From Panagrolaimus kolymaensis (taxonomy: Eukaryota > Nematoda > Chromadorea > Rhabditida > Panagrolaimidae), in assembly GCA_028622995.1 (NCBI GenBank), contig JAJQJQ010000017.1:1116001-1180000 (forward strand): a stretch of 64,000 nt of DNA. Direction: 5' to 3'. Below, one piece after another: positions 23,685-35,900 of this stretch (positions are counted from its first letter, which is position 1; the number at the start of each line of letters is the position of its first letter). The notes beneath the pieces are model-generated. The model was not told the origin of the DNA, made no database searches, and saw only the letters and a list, made by a program, of their open reading frames with translations. A program made the translations under genes and the position numbers.

Positions 23685-24608
23685 TTACTTGTTGGCGTAG
23701 TTAACACGGAGAACACGTCCGTTGAAGTCAGTTCCACTGAAAAATAATACATTAGTATTTATCTCGGAAGAAGAAAAGAAACGTACTTGAGCTGGTTTAC
23801 AGCTGCTTGAGCTCCATTTTGGTCAGCAAATTCACAGAATCCGAAACCCTTGGGACGATCTAAAAATTATATGATTATTAAATAAAGTAAATGGTAATAT
23901 AAACATACTAGTCTGACGATCGTAAACGAGGCGGACATTTGTTACTTGGCCAACACTTGACATAAGTTGTCCGAGCTCATCACTTTGAGTTGAATAAGGC
24001 AAGTTTCCGACTAAAAAAATAAAAATTGGATACATCAATGATAAAAATCCTAGTTAAAAAGAAAATCATAAAAAAAAACTCTTCTTGATCATTAATAGCA
24101 TTCGCACATCCTTAATTAGAATCCAAAATGTTCTGAGTGAGCGTTTCCCATGGTAACCAATCGAAAAAATCCTAAGGAAAACATTTTCGTAGCCCAAAAA
24201 TATTTTATTTTTACAGTAATTTGTCTCCGAAGATAGAGGCAAATTAGAGTTCAAAAAACATTTCAAAAGGCAAAAGAAACCGTAGCAGAAATGCATTTTG
24301 CACTCACCTTTGGTTTTACCGATTTTAGTGCAGCATCAGGCTTAGCCATGTACTCATCAGTTTCAAGGGTTAACGTTGTCAGCATTGCTCACACCATTTT
24401 TCGATACATCAAAAAAAGCAAATCTACGACTAGTTTATTGATAGTTTTGATGCTAATCAACAAACATTGCCAAAAAATAATGATTTTTCAATCATCCCAA
24501 AGAGTCAAAAAAGAAAAAAGGAAAGGAAATTGCTTGGAAGCAACATCATGTAATGAATAATTTACCGTAAACCGAGAATCCAGATGCTGGTTGCATTGTA
24601 GCCATCAT
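23685..24608 (-). CDS. small single-RRM RNA-binding protein
   Basis: Four exons (24566-24608, 23909-24010, 23787-23859, 23685-23736), 89 aa. One complete RRM fills the protein: RNP2 VYVGNLPY, VTNVRLVYDRQT, RNP1 RPKGFGFCEF, and a last strand GRVLRVNYANK at the C-terminus. It resembles the CSTF2 RRM and the tiny C. elegans R09B3.2/R09B3.3 proteins, which lack anything beyond the RRM. It should bind RNA in the nucleus; a role in 3'-end processing is inference from similarity only. Two adjacent ATGs (24606, 24603) can start it. The first intron (24011-24565) is 555 bp, unusually long here, and holds a coding-like exon described in the findings. Confidence 0.9.
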
Positions 24609-25019
24609 TTCAATTGTTATCGTTTTTGTAGAAAAAAATGAAAGAAAACAGAAGAGGAGAAGAGGAAAAAATCCAAGCGTATAGGCTTCAAAGAGTAAAA
24701 ACTCGTGAAAGTAAAAAAACAAATCAATTTTATTTTAAGGCTGAGTTGAAACATCTACGCAGCCAAATAAACGGTACCAAAAAGCGGGATGCTCAAATAT
24801 TATTTATCTCCCTTCAATTGAAACTTTTTTTGCATCTGCATATAAAAATAGAGCAATCATTTTTGATTAACAAAAATGATTTCTTTTAAAAAAGTTCGCT
24901 TTATAAAAATTTTAGATTTATAATTAATTAATTATTTACTATTTTTACTAACATATTCTTTTTCGTTTGTTTATGGTTGTTAAAACGCAAAAAATCTATC
25001 TTTCAGTAACAACCAAAAT
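24609..25019. other. divergent promoter region
   Basis: About 410 bp between the divergent RRM and NDUFB4 starts. AT-rich with no repeat. A pyrimidine tract ending TTTCAG stops 13 nt before the NDUFB4 ATG and looks like a trans-splice acceptor. Confidence 0.5.
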
Positions 25020-25590
25020 ATGCGTTTAGCTCTTAAACTCCTTCGTCCTGCAGCAAATCAAAATATTAAATCACCAAAGCTATGGCAAGATCCAGTGCTA
25101 GGATATTTTGAAACCCATGGAAAAACTGAATTTTTACCAAATGAACAGTATAATTTAACGGAAGATGAAAAGAAAGCCGTTTTATGGCGTTATCGAGTTA
25201 AAGAAATTCTTAAAAAAGAATATCTTCGGCGAGAATATGATCCACATACATTCAAATATAAAGTTTGTTTTGTTTACTTTTTTCATAACTTTAAAAACAA
25301 TACTTTGATTTGAGGAAGGAGTTGTCATTGATCCTGCAATGTTTCGTTGGTATTCAGCTGATATGACCCAAGCTGAATTTTTCCGTTTTACACCTCGATC
25401 TGTATTTTTGTATATGGGTGCAACGCTAGCTGCTTTCTATCTTTACGTACGTGTTATGTTTATGGATTCAGATAGAGATGCTGAAGATTCACTTGACGGA
25501 AAACTACTTTGGTGGGATCGTCAAACTGGTCGTTCTGCATACATTGCTGGTAGCGGTCATTTTGCTCCAACCTTTGGTTTTGATTATTAG
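25020..25590 (+). CDS. nuo-6: NADH dehydrogenase (complex I) subunit NDUFB4
   Basis: Two exons (25020-25262 and 25315-25590), 172 aa. The middle matches NDUFB4: YNLTEDEKKAVLWR, EILKKEYLRREYDP, IDPAMFRWYSADM, FRFTPRSVFLYM followed by one membrane segment (ATLAAFYLYVRVMF) and a charged tail. NDUFB4 is an accessory single-pass subunit of the distal membrane arm of mitochondrial complex I; C. elegans NUO-6 is the counterpart. The N-terminus (RLALKLLRP) is basic and could help import. The 3' acceptor of the single intron (TTTGAG) is weak, so the junction could shift by a few bases. It is longer at the C-terminus than the vertebrate protein (GSGHFAPTFGFDY end). Confidence 0.9.
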
Positions 25591-25803
25591 GCGCGGTTTG
25601 TTGCTCAATTTGTATAGAATAAATTTGAATTATTTTTATTTGTTTTTTGTATTGTTTATTGGTTAATAAACCTATCAAAATTTTTTTTTTTAAATTTAAA
25701 TTTGCTTTATTCAATTTTGAAATCAAAGAAGATCCACAGAAATTTTCCAAATACATATTAAGGTTACAACAACCAAAAAGAAGAAATTTATGAGTTTCCT
25801 GAG

Positions 25804-26801
25804 TTATCGAGGTGTCATAATTCCACGACCTCCATCAACACTTAACAAATGGCCTGTAGTGAATGAGCTAGCTTCGCTTGCAAGGAAATAAATAGCTTGG
25901 GCAACTTCATCAGCCAAACCAACTCGACCAAGGGCATGAGTTTGCTTTCCATGTTCAAGAAATTCTCGATATTGGTTATCATCCATTCCAGCTCGCTTAT
26001 GAATATCACTTACAATAACTCCAGGACTAAAAAAGGGTTTATTAATAATGAAAGTCCAAAATCTTTAGAAATTTACTTTACTGAATTCACTCGAACACCA
26101 AAAGAAGCCATTTCCAAAGCCAAACATTGAGTAAATGAATCTAAAGCTGCTTTAGACATGCAATAAAATGCAACACCCGGAAACTAAAATATCAATCAAA
26201 GTTTTTGCTAATTCAAAAGCAATTAAATTTACCGCACAGGGTCCTGCGATCGAACTGACATTAACTACCGTTCCTCGAGATTCTTTTAAGTAAGGAATAG
26301 CATGACGCGTGATTTGTACAACGGAACGAACATTGACATCAAAAACCCGATCATAATCATTCAAATTTGCATCTTCAACTGCGCCGTTGACCAAAATTCC
26401 TGCTGCATTGATAAGAGTATTAACTTTTCCAAATTTATCAATTGTATGTTTAATTAATTCACGGGCAATTGTTTCTTCTCTAAGATCACCAACGGTGGTT
26501 GTAATCTGAATCTATGAGTTTGAAAGAGAAATAAATGGTAAAAGAGACACTAACACTCGTTTGAGGTACTCCTTGATCCATAACAGCCTTAACAGTTTTC
26601 GCCATAGCTGCTTCATCTCTTCCGCTTAAACTGAGTTGATACCCTTTTTCAGCAAACATTATAGCTGCAGCTTTTCCAATACCACTTGTAGCACCTTTAA
26701 AACTTTCAATTCAATAAAAATTTCAGATTTTAGTTTTTCTTACCTGTTACAATAGCCACAGGTGAATCATTTGTGACCGGCGGAGAATTGGGTTTAGACA
26801 T
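25804..26801 (-). CDS. short-chain dehydrogenase/reductase (classical SDR)
   Basis: Five exons (26744-26801, 26555-26694, 26233-26511, 26077-26183, 25804-26026), 268 aa. Rossmann fold with TGATSGIGKA, NAAGILV, catalytic Ser in VNVSSIAG, YCMSK (Tyr and Lys), NPGVIVSD, and C-terminal GHLLSVDGG. These bind NAD(P)H; the GRDEA sequence after the second strand favours NADP. Substrate cannot be told; related nematode proteins are annotated as dhs family. The start of exon 3 is uncertain by 9 nt (acceptors CATAG or TTCAG). It converges on NDUFB4, with 213 bp between the stops. Confidence 0.92.
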
Positions 26802-27085
26802 GTTCAATCAAAACAAAAAATTAGCAAAAAATTTTTTTTACAAGTATTGTACAAAAAAAATTGAAGGTTCGCCATAAACAGAGTTTCTAGAATGCGATGG
26901 AAATGCATGGTTCAGAACGCGCGCCTCAGGCTTTTCGTGCTAAAAGTATTTGAAGGTCTAAAAGAAACTTGTTGAAGAAAAAAAAATGATGATTTGCTTT
27001 ACATTACTCTAAAAAAATTGCTGATATTTATTTTATTTTATGTTCAACTTTTAATTTTTTACTTTAATTTTTAGGAAACTTCAAA

Positions 27086-27956
27086 ATGGCACGCCGTTAT
27101 GATAGTCGTACAACAATCTTTTCTCCTGAAGGTAGACTTTATCAAGTTGAATATGCGATGGAAGCAATCAGTCATGCTGGTACGTGCCTTGGAATCTTAG
27201 CATCTGATGGTATTTTAATTGCTGCTGAAAATCGTAACGTTCATAAATTGTTAGATGAAGATGTATGTTTCTATATATTTTTTATATTTACCAATAACTT
27301 AGTTTTTAGGTTCTCGCTGAAAAGATTTATCGCATATCAGATAATATGGCATGCACTGTTGCTGGTATTACCGCTGATGCAAATATTCTTATTAACCGTC
27401 TTCGTCAATCAGCTGCTACTTATAAATTCCATCATGGCGAACCAATTCCATGTGAACAACTTGTTCAAACACTTTGTAATGAAAAGCAACGTTATACTCA
27501 AATTGGAGGTTTGATTCATAGCTTTTATACCTTTTTTAAACTTTGTAAATTCTTTTAGGAAAGCGTCCTTTTGGTGTTTCACTTCTTTATATTGGATGGG
27601 ATCAACATTATGGTTTTCAACTCTATCAATCAGATCCATCTGGAAATTACACCGGTTGGAAAGCTACTTGCATTGGCAACAATCATCAAGCTGCTGTATC
27701 TCTTTTCAAACAAGAATACAAAAGTCCAAATCTTGTTGAAGCTAAAAAGTTAGCAATGAAGGTACTTTCAAAAACTCTTGATGTTAAACTTTCTGCTGAT
27801 AAAGTTGAAATGGCAATCCTTACTCGTCGTGACAACAAAACTGTGATTGAAGAACTCGCAACAGAAGAAATTGGACGTTTGATCAAAGAGCATGAAGATC
27901 GTGAACGTGAAGCAGAAGCTGCTGCAGCTACTGGAAATGCTGCACCATCATCTTAA
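27086..27956 (+). CDS. pas-3: 20S proteasome subunit alpha-4
   Basis: Three exons (27086-27262, 27310-27508, 27559-27956), 257 aa. The N-terminus [23 protein letters not shown] is the alpha-type gate and proteasome alpha signature. PSMA4-specific matches include [47 protein letters not shown] and [14 protein letters not shown]. The end is a charged helix with Ala-rich tail ([10 protein letters not shown]). It forms part of the outer ring of the 20S core and gates substrate entry in cytosol and nucleus. A TTTTTAG acceptor-like site ends 11 nt before the ATG. USE1 follows on the same strand with 194 bp between stop and start, so the two may be an operon. Confidence 0.97.
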
Positions 27957-28150
27957 TTTGTATACGGTAATTATCATTGATATTGTAATTGTTTTATTTA
28001 TTGAACTTTAAAATTTTCCCTGTTTTATTAATAAAATCTTTGACGGTGATTTTGGTTTTTTGGAAAAGGTAATGAAGGTTGTATCCTTGATTTATTCTTT
28101 TTAGTAAATTTGGCTTTATTTTATTACAATTTACAGAAACAGTTAGACTA

Positions 28151-29959
28151 ATGCAGTTGCCCTCTGAAGAGCTAAATTTTCAACGTTTACTTCATAGGTG
28201 TAAAAAGTTAAGCAGAGATGCACTTTCTAAAAATCGTTATCGACTCCAAAGTAGCATAGAAGTTTTAGAGGTGTTATTTGTTAAGCTTCAGGATGCCAAG
28301 TAAGCCGCTTTCAATATTGCATACTAAAAATAAGATAAATTTGATTCCAGGCATTTGGATTCAGAAATTTTAATGCAATATGGAAGAGAATTACAAAATT
28401 TAAAGGTTATGATTGAAATTGAAAAGAAGCGAACAACTGAAGAAAAGTTAGCTGCTTTAGCTGCATTACCTAAAACATTTTCTACGGAAGAACAAACAAT
28501 TCGACGAAGGAGGATCAAATCAAAAAATGATGAAGACAAAAACGTTGAAGTCGATAATGAAGAAAAAGTTTCTAATGCAACAATTAAAGTTCAAAATGAA
28601 GCGGTAATTTTGTGGTTATGATACTAAGGGATAAAAGAAGAAGACAACGTTAAACAACAATTATTTATTACACGTGTTGCTACTGTCTAGCAAACACATG
28701 CAATCAATAACTAACTAATTAACATAGACACAAAGGCATTCCCATGAGCGAGAGAAGTTACTTTCGGGCTAAGATTTATGCATTCAAGCATAATGGAATC
28801 TTTCGTCATCACAAAAAAATCACAACTTTTTTTTTCAGATTTATAAAGCTGATATTCGCCGTCAATTAATGTCTGGTTCTAAAGCACCTACCGATGTTAC
28901 ATCAAATATGCAAGAAGGAGACTTTATTACATCTGAAGATAATCGTCAAGCTGAACTTTCTGAGGAACTTCTAAGACTTACAACTGCTCTCAAACAAAAT
29001 GCTCAAGTAGCTGGAACTATCATTAAAGAAGATAATATGGTAAGATTTTATTAGTAAAATATCAAATGTGAATTGAAAAAAGTTGCACAAGTTCAAAGTT
29101 CATTATAAGGATATGTATTAGGCCATTCTTGATCCATATTTGCTTTCAAAATCTTAATTGAATTACTTCTTTGATAACATTCTTGAGCTTTTTGTTTCTT
29201 TTGAGCAATTGCATTTCCTCTTCGTTTCAAAGCTTCTTTTTCACGACAGCATTGTTGACAATGTTTCACTTGCATCACAACCATTTGATTTTCTTCCATT
29301 GCACGCCTAGTCAGTTTAACTTCAGTTAATTTACCATAATTTTTTCTGAAATTATTAAATTAGCAACTAAGTATATATAGCCTTCACCCTTTGGTTGATT
29401 GCTTAAATAAACCATTAAAAATAAAACTTACAATTTGAGATTATTGCTTCTTTTTCTGTAAATTGAAGGTGATTTAGCTAGAGGAGCACCTGATAATGAA
29501 GTTGAAGAATATTTTCGAGAGACATTGCTGGATAATGAAATTGAAGAGTTCTTTCGAGAAACAGCGCGAGATGGAATTGTTGATTCAAAGTATTGATATC
29601 GAGAAGATGCATCTGGATTGAACTTTTGCATTATTGAAGATTTGCCACGTTAGTCAACAATTAGTTTTTACTTGAATGATTGATGGGACTTTTCATTTTA
29701 ACAAAACTTTTATTTCATTTTTTTATATGAGAAAAATAATTTGCATGATTTAATCTTTTATTTTTATTTTCAGACTTTGACAAAAATGCAACAGCTATCA
29801 GAACAAAATCGAACCGATCTTGGTCGTGAAAGTGAAAGACTTGAACACTATGCTAAACGTTCCTGTATCGATTGTATGATGATTTTAACTGTTGTTATGG
29901 TAGTTTGGGTATTTTTGGGATGTGTTCTTATTATGAAATTCTTTAGAAAAAGAATCTAA
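28151..29959 (+). CDS. USE1: USE1-type Qc SNARE (ER-Golgi retrograde transport)
   Basis: Four exons (28151-28299, 28351-28603, 28839-29039, 29774-29959), 262 aa. N-terminus LPSEELNFQRLLHRC, a charged helical middle (REL-QNLKVMIEIEKKR), an unstructured linker, then a SNARE helix (ELLRLTTALKQNAQ to NRTDLGRESERLEHYAKRS) and a single C-terminal membrane anchor (MMILTVVMVVWVFLGCVLIM) with three Lys/Arg-rich luminal residues. KEDNMTL carries Asp where human USE1 has its zero-layer Asp. USE1 pairs with syntaxin 18, SEC20 and SEC22 for Golgi-to-ER fusion. Intron 3 is 734 bp and contains a separate gene on the other strand. An ACAG site ends 14 nt before the ATG. Confidence 0.93.
29093..29631 (-). CDS. 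unknown Ser/Lys-rich protein, nested antisense in USE1 intron 3
   Basis: Two exons (29432-29631 and 29093-29345), 150 aa, with a GTAAG donor, a TTTCAG acceptor and a phase-2 junction that keeps the frame open. Residues 20-55 are Ser-rich with two similar units, SRKNSSISLSS and SRKYSSTSLSG, resembling basophilic kinase sites. The second half is basic and predicted helical with four Cys (HCQQCC, ECY) and ends DQEWPNTYPYNEL. No signal peptide, no membrane segment, no family recognised. Codon use is like the neighbouring genes. It lies entirely in one intron of USE1, so both genes could interfere when transcribed. Confidence 0.6.
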
Positions 29960-32900
29960 TTTTCTTAATTTGTGTGTTTATTGTGTTTGTTTTCTTATGT
30001 GAATTGTAAATATTTGAATGGATTTATTACTGATGGTGTAAAAACAAAATACTTTGATTAAACAATAAATAAACTTTTACAAATTTTCTTCGTTTTATTT
30101 ATGCGATTACAATAAATATAACAGTATAGTTGATTATGATGTTCGGATGTTTTATTTTGAAAAATGTTCAGGCAAAATTTCTAACATTTTTTTTGTCTTA
30201 ATTCTAAAAAAACTTTGTGTGAAAATGATAACCCAATTAAAGTTCTATTGAAAGCTTTGACTGACATACATAACTCAAGCTTACAACGCACTTTCAACTC
30301 TTGCTTGTCTTCCTTTTTTATTTTTTCGATTTTCTTTTTTGCTTGTCGAAGCTTCTTCATGGCCATAACAATGATTCTGTGTTTTTTTTTGTTGCGAAAA
30401 TATTACTTTTAAATTTTTTTTAGTTATTCTTTATCCCGATTTATGTGGTTTTATAAAAGAATATACTGTAAAATTCACAACTTGTTTTGATATACATTTT
30501 TTAAATCAATTTTACTTTTGTTTTGATTTTATACCTTTCCCACAGGAATTTATTATTCAAAGAAAAGTACTTCCCTAAATTTTCTTTGTCCACAAGAAGA
30601 AGTATGTCGCATGGTCGCTGAACTGAAACAAATCATATTCCACAACCTTGTGTTTTTAAAAGCTTAAATTTTTTCGTTCTCTTGTTTTTTGAATTCATTG
30701 AAGCAGAAACACAAGATGAAATTATTTGTAAGTATCTTCAGTCTAATTTTATAAAGCCTTTTTTGAGAATAAAGTTTTAGTGTAAGATGCAAATAATTTT
30801 GTTGTGTTGAATTCTTGCAGATATTTGAATTCTCAATTAGAAACTTTAATTATCCTTAGTATATTTAATGATGCGCTATTTTACATTTTTTATTTTTAAG
30901 AAACGAAAAAACTTTCTGTTGATTTTTAAAACATTCACTTAGGCCATAGCATGTTATTATATCTCTGTTAATGTTTAAAACACATATTTTTTTGAATTGG
31001 TAAGACTCATTTCTCTTGGAAGCAACATACTAAGCCTTCGAGAAAAAACGAACCACTTAAAAAATAAACAAAACAAAAAGAGGAAGCAGGAATAAATTCT
31101 TTAAACGTTTTTAAAAGGACAAAAATCTCAAACGATGAAAGAAAGTTTTACTGTAAAAAGAATGGGTTTAAGAGTTAAAAAGAAGAGACTACTATTACTA
31201 TGTAAAATTAATTTTTAAAATATTATTTTAAATAATATTACGGCAAATATTTTGAGTTGAGAGCTACCATAACATTTGTTTATAAAAAAAACATCTACCA
31301 ATTTTATTAAAAAAGCGGCGTCACTAAAAAGTACCCACTTTTATTTTGAAAAAATATAATTTCCATTTTTTCTTTTGATTTTTGAATCCTATTGTTTTTT
31401 TTTATTTCAACCAAGCATGCCCTTCAATTCAGTCATTTCTTTTTTTACAAATTTTCTTTTCCGCTGCCTTCGTATCTTTGCGATTGTTCCCTCGAGAATT
31501 TTTTAAAGCCATATCTTCATGTATCACTGTTTTTATTTCATGAGACTCTTTGGGTTTTTTTTACTAAACTTGAAAAATTTTCGCGTTCTGTTTTTTTGAT
31601 ATTTTTTGTTTTTTTTTTGTTTAAAAAATCCATGGGTGTTCGAGGAAGAAAGGAATATAGAAGAAGATAAGCAGCAGGAGCTATGGCCCCAAACTAAAAA
31701 GGAGAAGAGGCGACAAAAGACGTCTGTCATTTTGTCTTTTATTTTATTTATTTTTTGTTAAAAAAACTTTTATTTTGTTCAAAGCAATTTATGTTATTTC
31801 AAATAGTCAATTTCTGCCTACTTTTTTTTGATTTTCATTTCAGTTTTTTAAACGCAAAATTGAGTTTTTTTTTTCATGCTTTGACTTCATTTAACAACTT
31901 TGCTTTGCTTCTTCTGTTTAAAATTTCACCATTTATTATAAAGAAGCAGCAGCATTCCGTAACAAAAGAAATAAAAAGCTTCATCTTTTATATCATTAAA
32001 AAGTGAAAAAGTTTAGGCTAAAAACAACTTTGCTTTTTCATTTTGTTACGATGTCTTCAGAAAAGCAAAAGCTTATTACTTTTTTTACACATTTTTTGCA
32101 CGTATTTTTTTTTTTGATAATTTTTTTACCTTTTTACGATGAGTTTTAGAATTTAAACCTGTTTAAAAGAATTTTTTGCTTAAAACTTAACATTTAAAAA
32201 AGAGAGGATGTTTAAATAATAGCTGTCTTTGTTTTTTAATTCAATGACGTCTTCGTTTGCTTTTTTTTGCGAGAAAAAAAGGAAGTACGGTCGTTAGATC
32301 TCTTCTTCTTTTTAGACACTTCCTATAAAAAAGCTTTTGAACAAATTTTTTTAAAAATAAAAATTATTTGGAACTTTGAAATATTTTAAAAGTTTTTAGC
32401 ATCTGACAAATATTTTCAGGAGAACCTACTTACAAAAAATCTATTCTATAAAAGAAAAAGATATTACGGAATGAGTACATTTTTTAAATATGTAATTATT
32501 TTTTGACCTAAATTCAATACCATAAGTGAAAATTAAACTTAATAAAAAAATGCTTTATTTAAATTAATTTGTCGTGGTTATAAGTGCCTAAAACACTTTC
32601 GTAATTATCTCTAAAGGTCATTTTCTTAAAAATGATTAAAACATCTGCTTCTCGTTTACCTCAATAATATTTTTTTATTAATCAAACATCACTTTATTTT
32701 TGCAAATTTTTTATGAACATTTTTTTTGACGTTTTTTTATAATCCTTTGTAGCTACATTAGTTCCTTCTTTTTTTTATCTCAACTATACAATCATGAGAG
32801 CCTTTCATAAAATTTGCATAATTGGCTTTTCCCCCATGTTCTCGTGAACATTCCTATTTTTTATGCGAAGGCGTCATTATTTATCGAGTTTTACAATCTC

Positions 32901-32979
32901 ACTCTCTTTTTTTGCAGCTTTATTGAAGCATTTTTTTTCCTTCCAAAAAAAAATGTATGAAAAATTCCGTTAAAAATAT
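29960..32979. other. 3-kb intergenic, upstream of nicotinic receptor
   Basis: Long AT-rich spacer full of poly-T runs. A short ATG-KLF followed by GTAAGTATC at 30715-30735 could be a lone 5' exon, but I find no partner. No repeats or RNA genes seen. Likely holds neuronal or muscle regulatory sequence for the receptor gene, by position only. Confidence 0.45.
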
Positions 32980-35900
32980 ATGCTACTTTATTCTTGTTTT
33001 GCAATGATTCCAATATTTAAACTTATATTATATTTACTACTTCTGAGTGGAACCACATTAGCTGCGGTGAAAACAACTTTACCTAAAGCGAAGCAACAAA
33101 TTACCAAACATCGAACGAATACCAATGCCGGTGGATATTATGATGATATATCATCTGGAAGATCTGTAGAAGATGCACATACAGCGAATTCAAATTCATA
33201 CAAATTTGCAACAAATTTTCATTCCACAAAACAAAATTCTAAGCAAACAGATGAACAGAAACTTTTGTATCATTTATTGCGACAATATGAAAGGGCAGTG
33301 AGACCTGTAAGGAATGCGTCTCATACAATTACAGTAAAACTTGGAATGACTTTAACGAATATTTTTGATATGGTAAAATAGTATTATTAATTATTGCGCA
33401 TCATCATAATAATTTTTTGTTTAAGGATGAAAAAAATCAAGTTTTGACTATCAATGTTTGGTTGGATCAGGAATGGAAAGATGAATTATTAAGATGGGAT
33501 CCAGCGCAATTTAATGGAATTCAATCATTAAGGATACCATGCGATTTATTATGGTTACCTGATATTGTACTTTATAAGTAAGATATCAAAGGTGATTTAA
33601 AAACATTTCTTCATGGAATGTTCAAAGATCATTAAATTTACAACTCTCTTTTTTGAGAATTTTTTTCCCGCAAATCTTTTTACGATGTTCTTCCTGTTCC
33701 AGTATTCATTTTAAAAACAAGCGCGTACCATTCATTGAATTTATAAAGTTAATAAAACTTCCAAACATTTTTAAGTTTTAAAAAAATGATTGAATTTAAT
33801 CAAAATTTTTAATTTCAAATAGCTTAAGTTTAAATACAATACAATATTAACACTTTTAAGTAATGCCGATGATTACACTGCTGGTTATATGAGATCGCGA
33901 GCAATGGTATTTTATGATGGAACAGTATTTTGGCCTCCACCAACTCAGCTTCGTAGCACCTGCAAAATTAGTGTAACTTATTTTCCATTTGATTCTCAAA
34001 GGTAATTTTTAGCATTTATTTCTTTAACAAATGATTTTTTTTTATTAATTTTAGATGTTCATTAAAATTTGGTTCATGGACTTATCATGGTTAGTAAATA
34101 CCAACAAAAAAAAGAAGCGAGCAACATAAATTTAAATTTTTATAGGTTTCCAAGTGGACATAACTAATCGAAGCGATAATGTTGATCTCACAAATTATGT
34201 TGTTAGCGGAGAATTTGATTTAATTAGAGTGCATCAAAAACGTCGTGTTGTTAAATATACTTGTTGTCCAGAGGTTGGTATCATTATTTAGTAAAGTATA
34301 AATTTATATCAAAATCAGTTTTAGCCATATCCCGATGTAACATTTTACATTCATATTCGTCGTAAAACTCTTTATTATATGTATAATGTTATATTTCCAT
34401 GTTTGATGATGTCTGTTTTAACTCTTCTAGTAGTAAGTTAAATCAAGAAATAGAGAGAGGAGTATGCAACATTGTTTGTGTTTCAGTTTCTATTGCCTCC
34501 AGGTATGGATGATGGGGCCGGGTGTGGCAGGCTCTAACATATACAATCATAGCCGACGGGGGTCACCATTTTTTCGAACTTCAAAAAAAATGGGGAAGGG
34601 ATAAGACAAAAAGGATTTTTTTAGCTCAGGCACCCACAAACCGGCCCAATATTCCTTTTCAATTCTGATGATAAACAACAGTGCACATATCATCATCCCA
34701 TTCGAAAGCTATGTTCACCAATTCAATTCCCATGCATAAATCCTATTTGTAATTTATGAAAATTTTTGTGTGATGCAGGTTTGTATAAGTTTTTTTCGTC
34801 AACTTTTATTTTCGCGCTAAAAATATGTACATAAAGAATCTCTCAATTTTTTAATATAAATAATAATCATGATAACGGGTTCAATGTAAGCTCAACTTCT
34901 TCATCAGCTTTCTTTTTTTTTCGAATTCATTTTTTAGAAAATCTATTAAATTCCTCATTTGATAAAATTGAAATATCCCATCTCTTATTTTTTCAGACAT
35001 TTCAATTTGCGATTTTTTCATTGCTCACGAATATATCTTCAGTCTAAAATTTTCTGTTTAATTTAAAAATTCAAATAGGGCTGCTGTTAGTTAGCTTGAA
35101 AAAAAAAATAAAAAAATACCACGTCTTTTTTCTGTCTGCTTTTCTTTCATAAAACATAATATCAGTGGAAATAAATGCGAGAGAGAGAGATAAGATACTC
35201 TTACGTGTGAAACCAGAATGTTAAAAAAATAAAAAAATAAAAAACATATATTTTTGTTATTTTTTATAATGAACAAAATAAATGAAAAATTTCGCTCAAC
35301 AATGCACGTTAATAAGTTAATAAGTTAATACTTTACCCCATTTCAGAAAGGCTACGAACCTCCATCACATAAAAATTTGCTTGAAATACAATAAGATTGG
35401 TGCATTCGAATTCAGTTGGTGAACATAGCCTTCGAATGGGATAATGATATGTGCACTGTTGTTCTTCAGCAGAACTTCGAATGACGTTTGATTTCCAGAT
35501 TCGGGTGAAAAAATATCTCTTGGAATTACTGTTTTACTCGCATTTTCTGTTTTTGTGTTAGCAATTGCTGAAAAAATGCCTGAAACTTCTGATTCTGTTC
35601 CATTAATTGAAATTTATCTTACTGCTGTTATGGGTAAAATTATTTAACAAACTTTTTATAGATAAAAAAAATAAACTTTAGGTATGAGTTCTATATCAGT
35701 TGTAATGACCGTAGTGGTTTTAAATTTTCATCATCGTGGTCCATTTAATCGTCCTGTGCCTCGATGGTTAAGGCATCTAGTACTTGAAAGACTTCGAGCC
35801 TTGCTAGGAATTCAATTAAATTACAATCAGTATAGCACTAATGGAGCTATACCTAATTCTGTTTCATCCAATGGAATTTTAAGGCGGATGAGTACGAGAA

